Assembly (NCBI GenBank): GCA_013399305.1
Contig: VXAI01000096.1
Span: forward strand, 2,530,737 to 2,594,736
DNA from: Rostratula benghalensis
Lineage: Eukaryota; Chordata; Aves; Charadriiformes; Rostratulidae
DNA length: 64,000 nucleotides
Direction: 5' to 3'
A model generated the notes under the pieces. That model saw nothing but the letters and a program-made list of their open reading frames with translations. It had not been told where the DNA came from and ran no database searches. Position 1 is the stretch's first letter. Each line of letters starts with the position of its first letter. Positions 12,501 through 27,500 of the stretch are shown here, piece by piece. Both the position numbers and the translations under genes were made by a program.

Positions 12501-15500
12501 AGATAGCTTATTTTTCTGCAGCCATCTGGTTTATGTAATCTTTAGTATGGACAGCTAGAGCAGTGTGTGGTGACCTGCTATTTTCCATTAGGAGGGAGCT
12601 GGTCCCACCCAAAAGCAGAATATAATTTCATTCCTAAATGAAGCAGCTGTAAAGAGACTGCTAGATCAGGACTTCCATTTCAAGTATTCAGCATAATCTA
12701 AAAGAAAGTGCTAAAGACTGCAACAAGAGGAGTCTAAGAACATTTTAATATGAATGTTAAGAGTAAGGTGGGTGTTGGAGAGGGCTCAGTGCACTGATGA
12801 AGGGAATCGCTTTGGTTGGGTTCCCTGTCCCCTGAACCATCACTTGCACGACCCAACATTGCTTTTGCAGTCACGTGTAGCTATTTTGTTTCTTCCATTT
12901 CGTTTGTTTTGACATTAATAACTTTCAGTAGGTGATGTAGTAGAAAAACTAATAAAACCCTCCAATTGAAACTTGCAATTGGAGTAGTAGGGGCAGAGCA
13001 CCGGAAGTTTAAGCATTGACCCCCAAAGTGCTGCTGTTCTTGGCTGAAATGTCCTTTACTGTTCCTGACCTCTGGCCTTTGCAAAGCAGAGACAAATGAG
13101 GTGGTGTGTGCCGAGTTACACAGTGCAGTGAGGAAATTGCCACAAAATTTTCATCTGATATTGGAATAAAACCTCTACTTTTCCTGACGAGTAGTACAAC
13201 CCAAATCTGAATTAGGCCTTTGTGAAGACTTTAGTGGAACCGTACGCAGCATTAATGACAGTATTCTGTCTGCCTCAAATCCATCTTGCTGTTGAGTGTA
13301 TCTTGGTCCAGAAATAGTTCTATTGAAAGCAGTGAAATTATTCCCAGAATACGGTGCTGTTCAAAATGGAAATGAGTATTTCCTTTTCAAAATGGTATTA
13401 CTCAATTGTTAATACCTTTCAGTATATAGTCTGAAAAATAAAACCCCCTTGACACATTTCTTACTTATTCTTCTTTCCATTCTGGTAGCAGTGATATCTT
13501 ATCGATGCAGGGCATAAGTTAAATTATAAAATTATTACCTGACACATTTTCTGGTTTATCTTCCTTTACTTGTCTCTGCCCTCTAATTCACCTGCACAAT
13601 TGGGTCTCAGGAGACTGTTCTCGTGTTTATGCTTTGCAGATCACAATCCAGACTTAAAGATTAAACAATCCTCCCTCCTCAGACTATGGATTATAGTATA
13701 AATGTGTGAAAACTACATTAACGACCAGAAGAAAAGACTCTTCCCCTATTAATGTATTTAAAGTTGATAGCATGAAACAGCATTTGAAGGCTGGCCATTT
13801 GGCTGCCAAGGCAGGTAACTTTTTGAGGCAACAGAAAAAACTCATATGAAAACTTCAATTTTTAGTGTACTTTATAGAAGAAATACAGATACTGCTTTAC
13901 TTTCTCCTAAGAACCTACTGCAGAATGAGATTTTGGAGTTGCTGTGCTGAGCCCGACACATTACGTCTGGGATATTGCAGCCATTCTGGTTTTTAGTGCT
14001 GCCACCACAACTCTCACTCCAGCCTGTTCATATCTCCAACAGTTCTTGTTGCTGTATTTTAAAAAATCACCTTTATGCCAGGATTGTGGCACATATCATA
14101 TGGTTACTAAGACTTACTTGGAAGGACTGAGTTCTATGAGTATATGCTATAGTTACTCAGTTTGGATTAGACCTGTCCAGGGAGGCTGTTTGTGCATTGA
14201 ATCCCAAAAATACTACAGAAGTTTTCTTTCTAAAAAAAGAAACTCTTAACTTTTTTGAAGCCAGAAGAATATTACCACAGGCTGAACTAACTGGGTCTGG
14301 CTTAATGGGATGTACTTGACTTGATAGTCCCTTCATTACAGATGAAAAAAAATTCAGATCAACATTGTTGATATTTTCGTGGAATAGAATTTAGAGATGC
14401 CTTGGGCAAATGCCCAGTAGTTCTTCTTGTCATGATACTGTTTTACATGGGGGGCTTTTACATCAGAATTTGTATTACATGTGTCACTCTAGGTGTGCTT
14501 GGCTTCTCTTTCTTCCTGGGTTCTTAGAGATGTTGTAAGTGAAGACTCCCCAAGATGTCTTCTTTATTTTTCCTGCATGGTTTTATAAGTTACCACCCAA
14601 AAGTGCTAAGTCTAGAATGTGGGTTAGTGCCTATATAAAAAGAACGTGCTTTCTGCTCCATGTCTTCATTAGAAAGGACCTTTTTTTTTGTTCAAGAAAA
14701 GTTTTCAAGATCTCTGAGCTTTTTAGATCTAAAAGCAGAAATTTAGATCCCACAATATTTCTAGGCAATGGCTATTCAAGAGAAATTCTTTGCTTACCAC
14801 TAATGAAGTAACTCAATCAGAATTCTCTGGGATCCTCGCTGAGGCTGGATGGTTGTAGTTTCAAACGACCAGTATTTTTAAAAGCTTGAAAAGATCAGGT
14901 ATCACTTCTGAACTGAGATACTGAAGGCAAAATCTGATTAGATGGTATTTTCAGAAGAGTGTAATATTACAAGTGTTGGTTCTGTTAGTGATGGTCCCAT
15001 TCTTCTTGGGCTTGTCTTTATATACTTGAACTTAATGTGTGTATTGTATCTACTCTCTCCTCGATAGAAAGCTTAGCTTAAATAATACCTTAACTTAAAT
15101 AATAGCTTAAGGTTCCTGAATTCATGCAGTATCATAGGTCTCCCAGCTCATCTTTTGACCCAAAACACAGTTTAAAGATCTCTTCAGAAATTTCAGTTTC
15201 ATTGTGTCTGAATTTCTGCTCTAACTCTACTTTTATGTCTACAGAAAGACATGAATTATATAAGGGTTATCACCATGTAATAAAATGACTCATCTGTAGT
15301 GATGTGATGGCTTTTAATCTTAAATTGTTTTCTTTTGTTCCAGGACTGCATCAGCCTGGGCTCAGGAGAGCCAAGCAGGAGCGCGTACCACTCCTTTGTC
15401 CTTTACCACAACAACAGCCCTCGATGGGGGGAAATCATCAAGTTGCCCATCCCCATAGACAGGTTCCGTGGGTCTCACCTCCGCTTTGAGTTCAGACATT

Positions 15501-18500
15501 GCTCCAGTGAGTGCAAAATGCAACCAAGAGAAATCCAAAAAAGCTGAGGGCTTTCCACTGTCAGTGTGTGTTTACATGAGGCTGTTACTGGGTAGAAAGT
15601 AGGAAAGTGCTGCCAACTTAAAACCCAGGGAAGGTGCACTGCTGCTTAGCAGGTTGCTACATGTATTAAACAGCACATTAAAAACGTGGTGAACAATCAG
15701 TGCAGGGCAAAACATTTTGTAGATGTTCTTCCCTGCTGTTCCTTTGCTGTGGTTTCCTGTAGAATGTTTTCTTTACAGCAGGGACGTTTTCTGTTTTACT
15801 ATGATTGGTGGGTTTGTGCTTGTTTTGAGGCTTCTTGATCATTTGTGTAGAATTAGCCATGGTGTATTATATGTTGTTTCTTATGTAGCCTGTGTGGGTT
15901 TTGTTAGGCATGTAGAGGAGTTAGTGAATAACCGTGGGGTATGTATTGATGGGCAGGATATATACAAACATGATTCCTTATTTCTGTCTCTTGCTACAGC
16001 AAAAGACAAGGGAGAAAAGAAGCTCTTTGGGTTTGCATTCACTCCCTTGATGAGAGACGATGGCACCACCTTGTCGGATGATATCCACGAGCTTTATGTT
16101 TATAAGGTACCAGTTTTTCCCTGCAGGCTTTTCACCTACTTATCTCTGCTGCATTATTTTTCCCCCTCATTATAAGTATTACAAGTAATAGTTTAATAGT
16201 AGTTTCAAAATTTTATAAACTCCAAATCGTGCGACTAAGTACAGATACAGACTTCTATTCTAGGTACAGCTCACTTTTTCCCTTCAGCCAGTGATGATTT
16301 GTCTTCTGGTTAATTCTATCTATTTTAAATTCAAACCTACTAGTGTTTATGAGCGTTCAGTACTTCTACCAGCCTTTTACCAGTCTCTATACCCTTGCAT
16401 TAAGAAATTGTGCTGTTCTTCAGATGCATCGTGTTACAGTGCTACAGCCTGGCCACTCTGTAGCAAGGGATTTGGGGCGAGTTGTCCAGGGCTTTTTTCC
16501 ATCCCACTGATTCACCTTGGTTTATTTCTTCACTATGATACTCAGACAGCAGGAGTAAGCTGTACAGAAAAGCTCTAAAGTGTCAGTGGTTAGGAGACCC
16601 CACTTCCTAGAGGTGGGTCTGTTCTGTGTATGTACAAGCCCTGAGGGTGGTAAGCGCGGCTTTTTCCTCGTGAGTGCTTTTGTGCTCCAAAGTGATCAAT
16701 ACAGGTGCTGTCAGGCTGTGAGTTTGTGGGATGAGACAGAGTAGGTGAAATTCCCTTTCTTGCCCCGTGCCTGCAGTGTGATGAGAACAGCACATTTAAC
16801 AACCACGCACTGTACCTGGGGCTGCCCTGCTGCAAAGAGGACTACAACGGCTGCCCCAACATCCCCTCCAGCCTCATCTTCCAGCGCAGCACCAAAGAGA
16901 CCTTCTCAGTCTCCACACAGCTTTCTTCTACCAAACTGACCCAGAATGGTAAGCACTGATCCTTCAAAACTGCCCAAGGCAATAGGGGTTATGAACGAGA
17001 GAGAGAAGGCACGTGTGCTCTGTGTATTTTACTAAAATACTCCTTTGTTACAATTTCATTATACATATATGCTTTTTTTTTTTGCGTGGTACTATTGAAA
17101 TGAGCAGAAACTGGGGTTTCTGAGGAAACAAGGATATTGAAAGATGGCAGAGAAAATACAGATGTTACTGTAAGTGCAAGAGAAGGCCAATATGTTAAAG
17201 CAAAGTTAATTTTCATTAAATGATTGAAGAACAAAAAATTCCCTGTTCACACTTTACACAACCCACAGTTTGTTGTTTAATGACAGAGTTACTAAGTAAA
17301 TAAAAAGTTGTTGCTGCAACACCCCTGAAAGCATGGGAAGGCAAAAGTTTTGTCCACAATACAGTGTCAAGCCACAGAGGGAAAACTGCAACATTTATTT
17401 TTTTAAAAAAGACTTACCATTACTCCATTCATTTCTTTATTAGTATTGAACTTACTCTGTATTTGCCTTCTTGTTTTTCCTTATTTATTTTTGTTTTCCC
17501 TTACTTTTTCCTGAGAAGTGTGAACTGCAACAAGAGCAGAAATGGAACCTAATGAATCTGTGGTGGGTTTAGGGTTGCTGGTTTTCCCCTGTGTATGGAT
17601 TCTAGCTCTTTCTCTCACTGTTCTGCAGTGGATTTGCTTGCCCTGCTGAAATGGAAAGCTTACCCAGACCGTGTGATGGATATTTTAGGAAGACTGAGAC
17701 ACGTCAGTGGCGAGGAAATTGTTAAGGTACTACATGAAATATCAGTCTTTGGATGTATCTGTGATCGCGAGTCCAATCTGGATGTTCCTCGTGTTGTACT
17801 TCTTGATGAGCACTGTGAATTCCCAGAGTGTATGAACTGGGATTTTGACAGGAAACTGGGCAGGAAAGTGGACTCCAAAAATTAACAGGTAGTTGGTCCT
17901 TGGGATCAGAATCGAGCTAATCCTTATTAAAATTCTCTCACCCACATGTGCTCTGAGTCCTCAGCACCTCAGGCACTCTGTAGGCCCGCTCCTATTGAGC
18001 CGCACTGCTTGTTGGGGTCACCACAGCCCCTGAGGCAGACAAAGCCACTGCAGTGGTGGTTTGTGCACCCTCACCTCTTCTGACTGTGTCTTCTAAAGGA
18101 CAGTCTCTGAAATTGCCAAGTGTGGTTGGTCCCTTCTGGAGTGAAGAAACCAGAGCTGACTCAGAAAACTCGGCCTTTTCAAGCAGCTGGTAGAATTTTG
18201 CAAATAGGTTCCAAAGGCCTTTGTAGAGGAGAAGGAAATGTGAAATCTTGAAAGTTAAGTTTTGCTCAATGGCTGATGAACCTCTCAGTAACCTGTTTGA
18301 TATCTGATAATTTCATCCTGGTCTGTAACCACTGTTGCTCTACGTGCCAATGCTTTGTGTGACCTGAACTTTCTCAGCTCAAAAGGAACTTCAAAATGCA
18401 TTTGAATACTTCTGGTCTCAGGGGGGGAAAAAAAGTGCACTCCAGAAATCCCTCTGATCATTTTAGGTGTGCCGAGAACTCTCCCTAGAATCTATTTCTA

Positions 18501-21500
18501 TAAATCTAAAAGTAAAAGGAGATAATTTGTGACAACAACCAACCAAAGAGAAGAAACCATAGAGAAATCCCATGACTTAATTAGTAGTTTCTGATTAAAG
18601 CCGCTGCACTGTAACTCATTTGAATGTTGCCCTATCTTCAATGTTAGTTAATCTTCATTGTAACTTCATAACAGTAACAGAAGAGGACAATACCCCATTT
18701 ATATTGGAATTCTTGAAGAATGTCATGTTTTGTACACTTTGTTTGCAGGGCAGTACAAGTACCCATTTTTTATAGAGGAAAAGCATAAAAAGATACACAC
18801 TATATTAATCCAAGGAGAGAAATAATTGATTTCCTCCCTAAATCAGCTCCCATTTGGCACAGGCATATGAAGAACAGAATGCAGTACTTTGGAAAAAAAG
18901 AAATTTTATCCTCTCAGAGACTACTTAAATTGTTAAATTTTATTTCTTGTTTTCCACATCAGAAATTTCATCAGAATAGATTAAAAAATCATGAGAGAAC
19001 GTGCAGTTGACTTGATCTTCAGCATTCTTCTTCACAGTCATCCTTTCTGAGGACTGTGCTTTCAGGAAAGAAAATCACTGAATTGTCAGCATTCAGGAAG
19101 CTGCAGTGTTATGGAGGAGAGCAACAATTGGCAATATGTAACTTAACCCAACTCCTGCTGTTATAAAGGCTTCCATTTCTGTCAAATAACAGAAGTTCTC
19201 AATATTAAACATAATTTGGAGCCCGGGATAATGTGCTTCCAACTCTTAAACTTGATGAGGGACAGTATCTGCATACTCTGATGATACAAGAATGAAAGTA
19301 AATTGTTTTGCTGTCGTCGTTAGGCAGTAATTTCTGATTGGCTCACTGTGAAGGGAGCACTCAGTTTTATTTACAAATCAGGCCTGTAGTACATGGTTCT
19401 TAGGTTTTGTTTTTCTGTCATTTCTGTTTAGAAATATTCCTTGTAAAGAGAAAAAGATGTTAGTAAAAACAACTGAATGTGTGTGTTGCATCATATGGAT
19501 GAGTGTGAAATGGCTTGTCCTTGGCAAGTGTTTCACTAAGATGTCAACATGTATGAAATAATTAAAGTGGGAGGGGTGGGGAGTGGGAATAATCTTCTTT
19601 TGAATCCACTTGAATTTGAAATTCTTTGTTTGTTGATACCATTGTAGTTCCTACAAGATATTCTGGACACGTTGTTTGTAGTTTTGGATGACAACACAGA
19701 AAAGTATGGTCTGTTGGTCTTTCAGTCTTTGGTAAGCTGCTGAATTGTTACTTTATCTCATGCTCAGTGAGTTTTAACTTTCTTAGTATCATGCTGCTAG
19801 TGTTTTACTTCCATGAAATAGAAAATATTCAGATGGATCCAGCCTTATGTTTTCTGTAATAACTTGGGTGAGGAGGGTGGGATAGCCTCAGATGGAGGAC
19901 AGCAACATTTGCTATCACTTGGGAGAAGCAAAGAGTAATATCTTAGTACACAGCTACTGACTGCTTAAAGAAACTCCAGTATTTTCATGTTCCTTTGCTT
20001 GTGTAACTTGTTTATAGAAACCTACCAACAATGTGCAGTTTTCCTTACTATGGGTTCACTTTCTCATCTCCTGCAGGTATTCATCATCAATCTGCTGCGT
20101 GACAGCAAGTATTTTCATTTCCGACCTGTGATGGACACTTACATTCAGAAGCACTTTGCAGGGGCACTGGCTTACAAGTAGGTTTTGTTGATCCATCGCT
20201 TCGAGAGATGGTGGCAGTGAGCTTTGAAAGATGTCACCCTCAGAATCATAACCTGCATGTTAGCAGTGGTTTGCAAAAGCAGAACTACTCAGATGAAAGT
20301 TTTCTGGCCAGTCACAGAGAAAAGCTGCTGACCATCACCTGTGGCAAAGAATGAGCAGACTTTGGGAATTTTTCTTGCCTTTCTGAACTGGCAAATCTTA
20401 GTTTCTTCTTTTTTTTTTTTTTCTTTTTTTTTTAATTGGAAGAGGCACTGTCATTCAGCAACAAGTCCTTATCAGTCTGTGCTAACGAGTTACCAAGAGC
20501 ATTTACATTTCTTGGCTTAAGAAGGGTGTTGGGATATCAGACCTGTGTGAAAGCTTAGAGAAATAATTGTCATTTCCTCTTCCAGAGGAGACAGGTATTC
20601 CCATAGGTGGTGTTTGAGTTGATTAGATTAAATGTATGATTCCAGTAGATCAGAATTTTCCCTGTCACTTTGAAGATTCCACCTTATTTTCTAGTATTCT
20701 CTTTTGAGTTCTGCATCAGACAGGAAGACAGGTCTTTGAAAGCAGAAGCAGTTACCATTCAGGGGTTTGGTTTTCCTTTCTTTTAGATAATTTATTTTGT
20801 ACATTTGAGGATATTACACATTTGGCCACAGTCAAGTATTTAAAAACAGCATATGTTTTGTTCAATTGTTTTAGGGCATTCACATTATTAAACATATATA
20901 TAAAATAAAGAAATATATTAAAAATCTGCTGTCAGGGGCAGGTAAATTCCTGCAGGTACCATACAACACTAGAAGGCACAGTCACATTCAGAGGGTAAAA
21001 AGGTGTTTTGCTTTGTGTTAATTATCACCTCTTCTAGACAAAACAAATGATTTTTGGTAGTCTGATGTCTGACATAAAACTTGTTTTTACCACAGTAGTT
21101 AGTCCAAATGGTCTCGTGTACTTTGGAAAATAGATGCACGTATTGTATTTACGATCTTAACTTCTAAAAGTTGCTTAAGTAGAGGAGATCAAGAATTTCT
21201 CACAGGGGAAAAAAAAAAGTATGTTTTGGTCTTAAACTGTATTGCTTGCCTTCATCAAAGCTGTCTCTTATAACAACTTTTTGGTGTTGTCTTAGCGTTC
21301 CTCATGGTCTGAGTCAATTACAGAGAATAAATTATTTTCTGGTTTTGAAACTTAAATAAACTTAGATAAGATGTAAATTCAGTAGCTAAGACAGCTATAG
21401 CTCACCACTGAACTGGAGTGAAATGAGACTATTTTACAGGTTTCTCCCTAAAATGTTTGTTGCCTGACTAATTTTAAGTTGGTGCTGACAGTTCCTCTCC

Positions 21501-24500
21501 TTTTCACCCTTTTGTTACATTCAGAGAGCTGATCCGGTGTTTGAAGTGGTACATGGACCGTTCAGCTGAGCTTGTACGCCAGGACCACATCCAGGAAGCC
21601 ATGAGAGTAGGTATCCATGGAAATGCTTCTCTGTCTTGTCCATCTGTGACCACAAAAGGGCCAGGGAAGTTGTGAAAAAAACAAGGGTAGTCTGGCTCTT
21701 ATTTCTTTAACCAGACTTTTTTTCTTAACATTTTGCCAAAGTTTTAATTTTAGGGGTAGATTCATTCTTCTGCAGTTTTAAAAAAAAAAATATGGAAGAT
21801 TTAGGTCTCCCTAAGTCCTTCCAAAGGCCTGTGAAGAACTTAAGTGGACTATATGTGCACTGGTCACTTACATATATTTGTGGTCTATGCCTTGCACTTC
21901 AAGAAGATGTTATTTTAGCTGTGAGGCACATTTCTGGCACCAGCACAGTTTCACTGTATTACTGCTTGAAGTTCTGGAGTATTTTAAGAAGCAGATGAAT
22001 GAGCCTTTAACTGAGTGGAAATTCTAACAGCTGAATCACAGTTCTGTGATGAGAGTATGCTCCTGAGGAAGGCAGAGCTTTCTGATGGAATGTGAAACAA
22101 AGGCAATATTTTTGGTGCTATTACAGAGAAATCAGATAATTGAGTATTTTTACCATGTGTAATTGTAAAAGAGAAAGATACAGTGTCAGGTACAAAAATA
22201 CAAGATTCCAAATTTGCAGGAAGATACTTTCCTTCAAACGTCCTTCTCTACTTTCTTCCTGTGAGGAGGCTTTTGACCAGCATCTGAGTCTGGGCACGTT
22301 TGGAGCTAACAGCAGTGGCAGAGATTAGCACTTTCTTTTTCTCCCTTTTTCATCTCAGTACCAATAGGTGAAGCATATCACAGGTGAAGCTCACACTCAT
22401 ACATATACTGTTCCCTGTGAATGGTTGTCTTGGGTTATCTTTCAGACTTTAATGTGGCTTTTTCTTGCTTCTTGTGATATTCATGTTGTTTGTTTTGCCT
22501 CCTTTAGTCTAATAAAGTCAATATTTTTCAGGAAGTAATTTTTAGTTTTTGAGAATCCTCCTTCCAGTTTAATGGTTAAGGCATCACCACCATCAATGAG
22601 CTTTCAAGATCCTCCTCCTGTTAAGATCATACCCTGATGCCTACAAGGGCACTACACCAGTGTTTACTTTGTCTTTTTAGATATTTACGTACTCGGAACC
22701 TTCTTTTTTGTAATATTTCTCAACCACAGATTCATAGGGAATGGTAAAAGTGGCACAAAGATGAAAATTATCAACTTTCTCATTCTTTTTGCTTCCATTC
22801 TCATCCATATTTTTCTTTTTAATTGCAAAGAAACCTACTGAAATTATCAGTCAAGAGACAGATCTCTTGCTGGAAAGACTCCTAGAAGGTTTTCTTCCCC
22901 CTCAAACCACTCAGTAGTGCAGTAAAGAGATAGAGATGTATATTGTTCCTACGTGGTTTGCATTTTGAGAACCTCATAGTAATCCTCTTTAGAAATGTAA
23001 AACATATGTATGCTAGAATGTCTTTCTGAAGCTCAGTCATTCAATGAACTGTTTGTGAACAAGGTACATTCTTACAAGGATTCCAGGGCAGCTCTTTGCT
23101 TACTGGGAACCTCAAGTATTTGCCTACAAAGTAGCTGTTCCCTCCATGAGGTCAGTTTGAAGACCTGACAGCCCAAGCCCTTCTTGTGTAAGTTTCTCAG
23201 ACTGAGTTTCTGCAGACCAAAGAGTGCATCCTCTGCCACTGCCACTGCTGTCACTTCTCAGTTGCCTTTGCAGGTGTATCTTGGAGGCCCAAACGGAGAT
23301 CTTTATCTTCTTCCGCTTCCATCTTCCAGGAAAGGGATTGATTTCTCCTTTTGTTTCCAGGTTTTATTTCAGGCATTTGGAACAAGTTTGTACCAAACCC
23401 ATCATCACTGCTAATATGTCATTATTAATACTATATTCGGTTTGGGGGAATTTCTGTGGTCTTGGCTGTCTTCTCTACACTCCTTGCTTTAGTAGCTCTT
23501 TGACTCAGAGAACAGGATAGCGCTCTAATATCTTTTTCCCTGAATTAGCTGTTCAATGTAGTACCCTAAAGCAGGTGTTGAAATACCTCTGCACTCCTTT
23601 TTGGCTCTTGACTGCCCATGGACATTCATGATGGACATAGATACACCTCATAGGATCCTGATTTTTGACCTTTGCATTGGCAAGTGGTGCTTTAGATTAT
23701 TTCTGCAATGACTTACCTCCCTCAAGACTGCTCTAGATTCTCAAAAAACTGCTATGGAACCTGAAGGGACTATAACCAAAAGGATGTGCCTACCTGTGCC
23801 AGAACTCATGGCATCATTTTCCTTCATATGCCCTGTAACGAGCTCCATGGAAGCTGCATCCAGCCTGTGCCTCCCTGGAGAATCCTGTAACAAAGGGTCC
23901 ACGTACGGTTCCACAGATGATTCTGCTTTCCCTAATATATAGTCATGGCCAAACTTAGGAAGTGTCTTCTAGAAGATGCCTTTTCAGCATCAATTGTCTT
24001 CCAGTAGTAGAATTACTGGTGGTTTTTGCCTGGATTGAGGAACCCACTGAAAAATTAAGACCTTTTTTAACTTGGGAAGTCACATCCCAGTGTTCTGGAG
24101 CTGAACCACACAGAACATGCATTAAACTTTTTTTAGAGACTTTGGGATTCTGCTTACCTTGACGATGGGGCTTTACATGAATCAGTGATACGCAAAGGGT
24201 CAGTCTTGCCAGCTGATGTCTTCAAAACTCCAGACACACTTCTTGAGCCATACAAGTCAGGGAGCAAGTGAATGGCAGACTTGGAATTACATTCTGAGCC
24301 CACCTCTTGAGACTGGGGACTCCTCCAAATTGCTTTCTTCACCCTGAATTTCAAAAAGAAACGTTAGTCTGTTGCTTTTAAGACCACTCTGTCTCTGGAC
24401 TTATTTATTACCTCGTTCAGAAATAATTACCTTATTTGATGATTCACATTTTCTACAGTCTTGCTTTTTCTAAGAATGCTAGAAAATTGTTGATGTAATT

Positions 24501-27500
24501 ATGGTTGTTCCACCCTGGTCAGCCTGCTTGTGGGATGTGCTCCTTCTCTCATCGCTGATGCCTTGAGCGTTGCCCCAGGTCTTTTATCTCCCCTCACAAG
24601 ACTTGGTGCCTTCACTTGAACCCATGCAATATTTTTTTTTTCTTAAAACAGCATAATAGATGCCTCTTGCACTGCCTTTAAGTGTGTTGTTCTCTGGAAA
24701 AAGCACAGGAAGAAGTTTGGGAGCTGCTCTTGAATGGTGAAGTGAATACTCACGGACTACTAAAAATGTCTTTTACTCATTTTGGTTGAGGCAGTGCAAG
24801 AGATTCAGACCTTCAGAGCTAATCCTCTTTGGATACGCTCTGCCCACTCTACACACTCCAGATTCTCTCCTGAAGTGAGCTTTGGGTTTCTTGAGGTAGG
24901 AGATTGGTCTGTGCATTTTCTTAAAGCAGCTCTAAACGAGGTTGATTCATCTGTCTGTACTCTGAACAGAATAACCACAGAAATGTATCCACTTTTTCAC
25001 CTGTGTTAGCATAGAAGCTTCTAACTGGTGCAGCTTTTGTCATAGAGCTCTTCTGGTTTAAATTCTCCTGGGGCATTGCAACCAACCACCAGGTAACCTG
25101 TGCACATTGAGATGGGCTGTTCCTGTGTTCACAGGGTTAACGTGCACGTGGAGGAGACAGGAAGGTCACTCGTTAGTAAGTGGGAGTTCTTTGAGGTGTT
25201 ACCTGTGTGTGCATTTCTTACTCCTTTTCTCTGGAGTACCACTGGTAGAATTTAGGGATTGTCTGGTTGAGAGGAAATTGAGGCTGATGGTGGTGGTACC
25301 ATGGGTCTCTAGGTTGCTGGTGACAGGTGAGTGGTGTGTGCTCACCTATTGTGTGACCATGCACACTATGATTGTAAGAAACTGATTTTTTCTTACTGAT
25401 TTTTTTTATATGGTGGCAAACATACCAGAAGGCTTGAATTTCATTTCAGTGCCCTTCTATGTCTTTAGGAACCTCTATGCATCATATCTGTGATTTTGTA
25501 CGTAGTGAGAGCCAAAGTTAGTTCAAGTGCTGATCTGTTCTAACAAGACCTGGTTTGTGTTTTTACCGACACAGCCCCGTGTCTGCAGACAGGGAGCTCT
25601 TCCCTGGACTGCTCCGGTGGGTTCATTCCAGGCGACAGTTGAGGCTGTCTGGGCTAAGGACGTGGAGCGTCTCTGAAAGCCTGGCATTACACTTTCCACA
25701 GAGAATTATAGAATTTCACACATAAATCCTCTGATTCATCGCAAAACATAATCTTCACATTAAAGTTACGAGCTTTGAGGTTAGAATTATGGTTGCCTGT
25801 ACCAAACCTATAAAAGAACTTGTACGAGCACTTGCCTTGCAGTGTTTGGTGTTTGCAGCAGAGACGCTGACCTTGAAGAGCTGACTCTTGTGAACCTATT
25901 GACCTCTGTCTGGAAACTCTCCAGAAATACGAGGTGTTATATCCTGATAATGTTCTTTGGTGTAAGGAAGCTTCACTGAGAGATGTTTTAGTGCAGAAGT
26001 ATAAATAATGTACTGTCAAATTACCAAAGTTGCCATCGTTCCTGGGGAAGAAAAAAAAGGCTGTGAGTACCAGTGGCATTTTGAAATCTGTGATGGCTTT
26101 ATGAGGAATTTCACATTCCTACCCTCAGTCCTTGAAATGGTAGCATTTTAAAGCTTACAACATAATATTGCATATTCATGTGTGTGGTGGTTCAGTGAGG
26201 GACATCTTACAGATGCAAAAATATCTGAGGAGACCAAAATTTGTGTTTGAATTCACTTTCAGTTTCCAAACTGAAGTGAAGCAGACCAGAATGCTCTCCA
26301 GTCAATGCAGTGGGATATTAGCAAAATGTTTCTGTATAGATTTTCCTTACTGGAGCTCCAGCCTGTTTATGTTTTCCTGGGCTGAATTTTGAGGCTGTCT
26401 TCAAACTGAGCATCACGCTTTCCCTTAGTGCTGCTGTAGTGGTGTGTCACGTTAAGCACTGAGGGAGGGAGTGAAGTTTAAATGTCACTGGTATTTAGTA
26501 CATTTTGGAGTTGACAGAGGTGTACACCAAATGTAAGAGGCCTCGTTGCTGTGTGGAATATTCCATTGCAGGGTTGGTGTCTGTGAGAACCTGTGACAGA
26601 TTGCTAAAGGCCGCAGAGAACATTGACACCGCTGCCAAATCAATGGAGCTCTGAATAATGCCATTTGCAAAATTTTAGTTAAAGATGTTTAGGTTGCAAA
26701 TTCAGACTTAATCTAGACATGGCATAGAGCAAATTATCATTCTGCTACAAGATGTGATTTGCCAGTCCTTCAGGACTGCAGCATCTCTCACACCCCGTGT
26801 AATGGTGTTAAATGCCATCTTCTGCGCAGGTTCTTCCGCCTCTGCTGGGTGCTCTCCAAGTTTCATAGGTGATGAGAAAAGAAAGATGCTTTAATTTAAT
26901 CACGAGCTCAAAAGAAAAAGATACTCACTGCAGCACTGCAGTTTGCTGCTGCTGTGGGCTGCCAGGGGGCTTCAGGTGCCGCTCTTGTCGTCTTCTGTTT
27001 CTGCATCTGCATTTATTTCTGTTTGTTCATGCAGCTGCCAGAAATACAGATGAACTGTGCTCCCGTGTTCATATTGAAAAGTAGATTATCTTTTTTCCAG
27101 GTAACCCTTCTCTATTCCATTGACATTTATCTTAATCTAGATTAGCTAACCCAAGTAAATTAACATAAAATTTGAATGAAAAGAGGAGAAACGCTTCTTC
27201 AGACACAGTCATTGTGCCAAGTCATGAGAAAACCAGAAGTCTCTTACCTTCAAGATTTTCCTCAAATTTGGTAACTCAAATTTGCCTATTTGGTTTAAAT
27301 ACATACCTTTTGTTAGTGGGACATACTGGTAACAGTGGTTATTTGTTGAGAAGGGCTACTTGTCTATGGGTAGCTCTCCCTTTACTGAATTATATAACGT
27401 AGAAAACCTGCTTTTCTTTCTCCTTTCTGAAGCTGAAGAATTTAGTTGTTATGCACCTAGAATCTTTCCCAGTACTCTTTAAAGCTCCTTTATTTTTCTT

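Noticed and set aside
12960..12984. Inverted repeat as a microRNA precursor
   Set aside because: The stem is only 9 bp and does not extend; a precursor needs a stem of about 25-35 bp.
15723..16175. 150-codon plus ORF as a separate gene
   Set aside because: It is DOCK2 exon 16000-16106 with flanking intron read-through; splice borders and paralogue alignment define the exon.
17727..17882. In-frame extension of exon 17629-17726 as an alternative C-terminus
   Set aside because: One such open run among about 30 introns is expected by chance; no AATAAA was noticed nearby and the normal next exon is intact.
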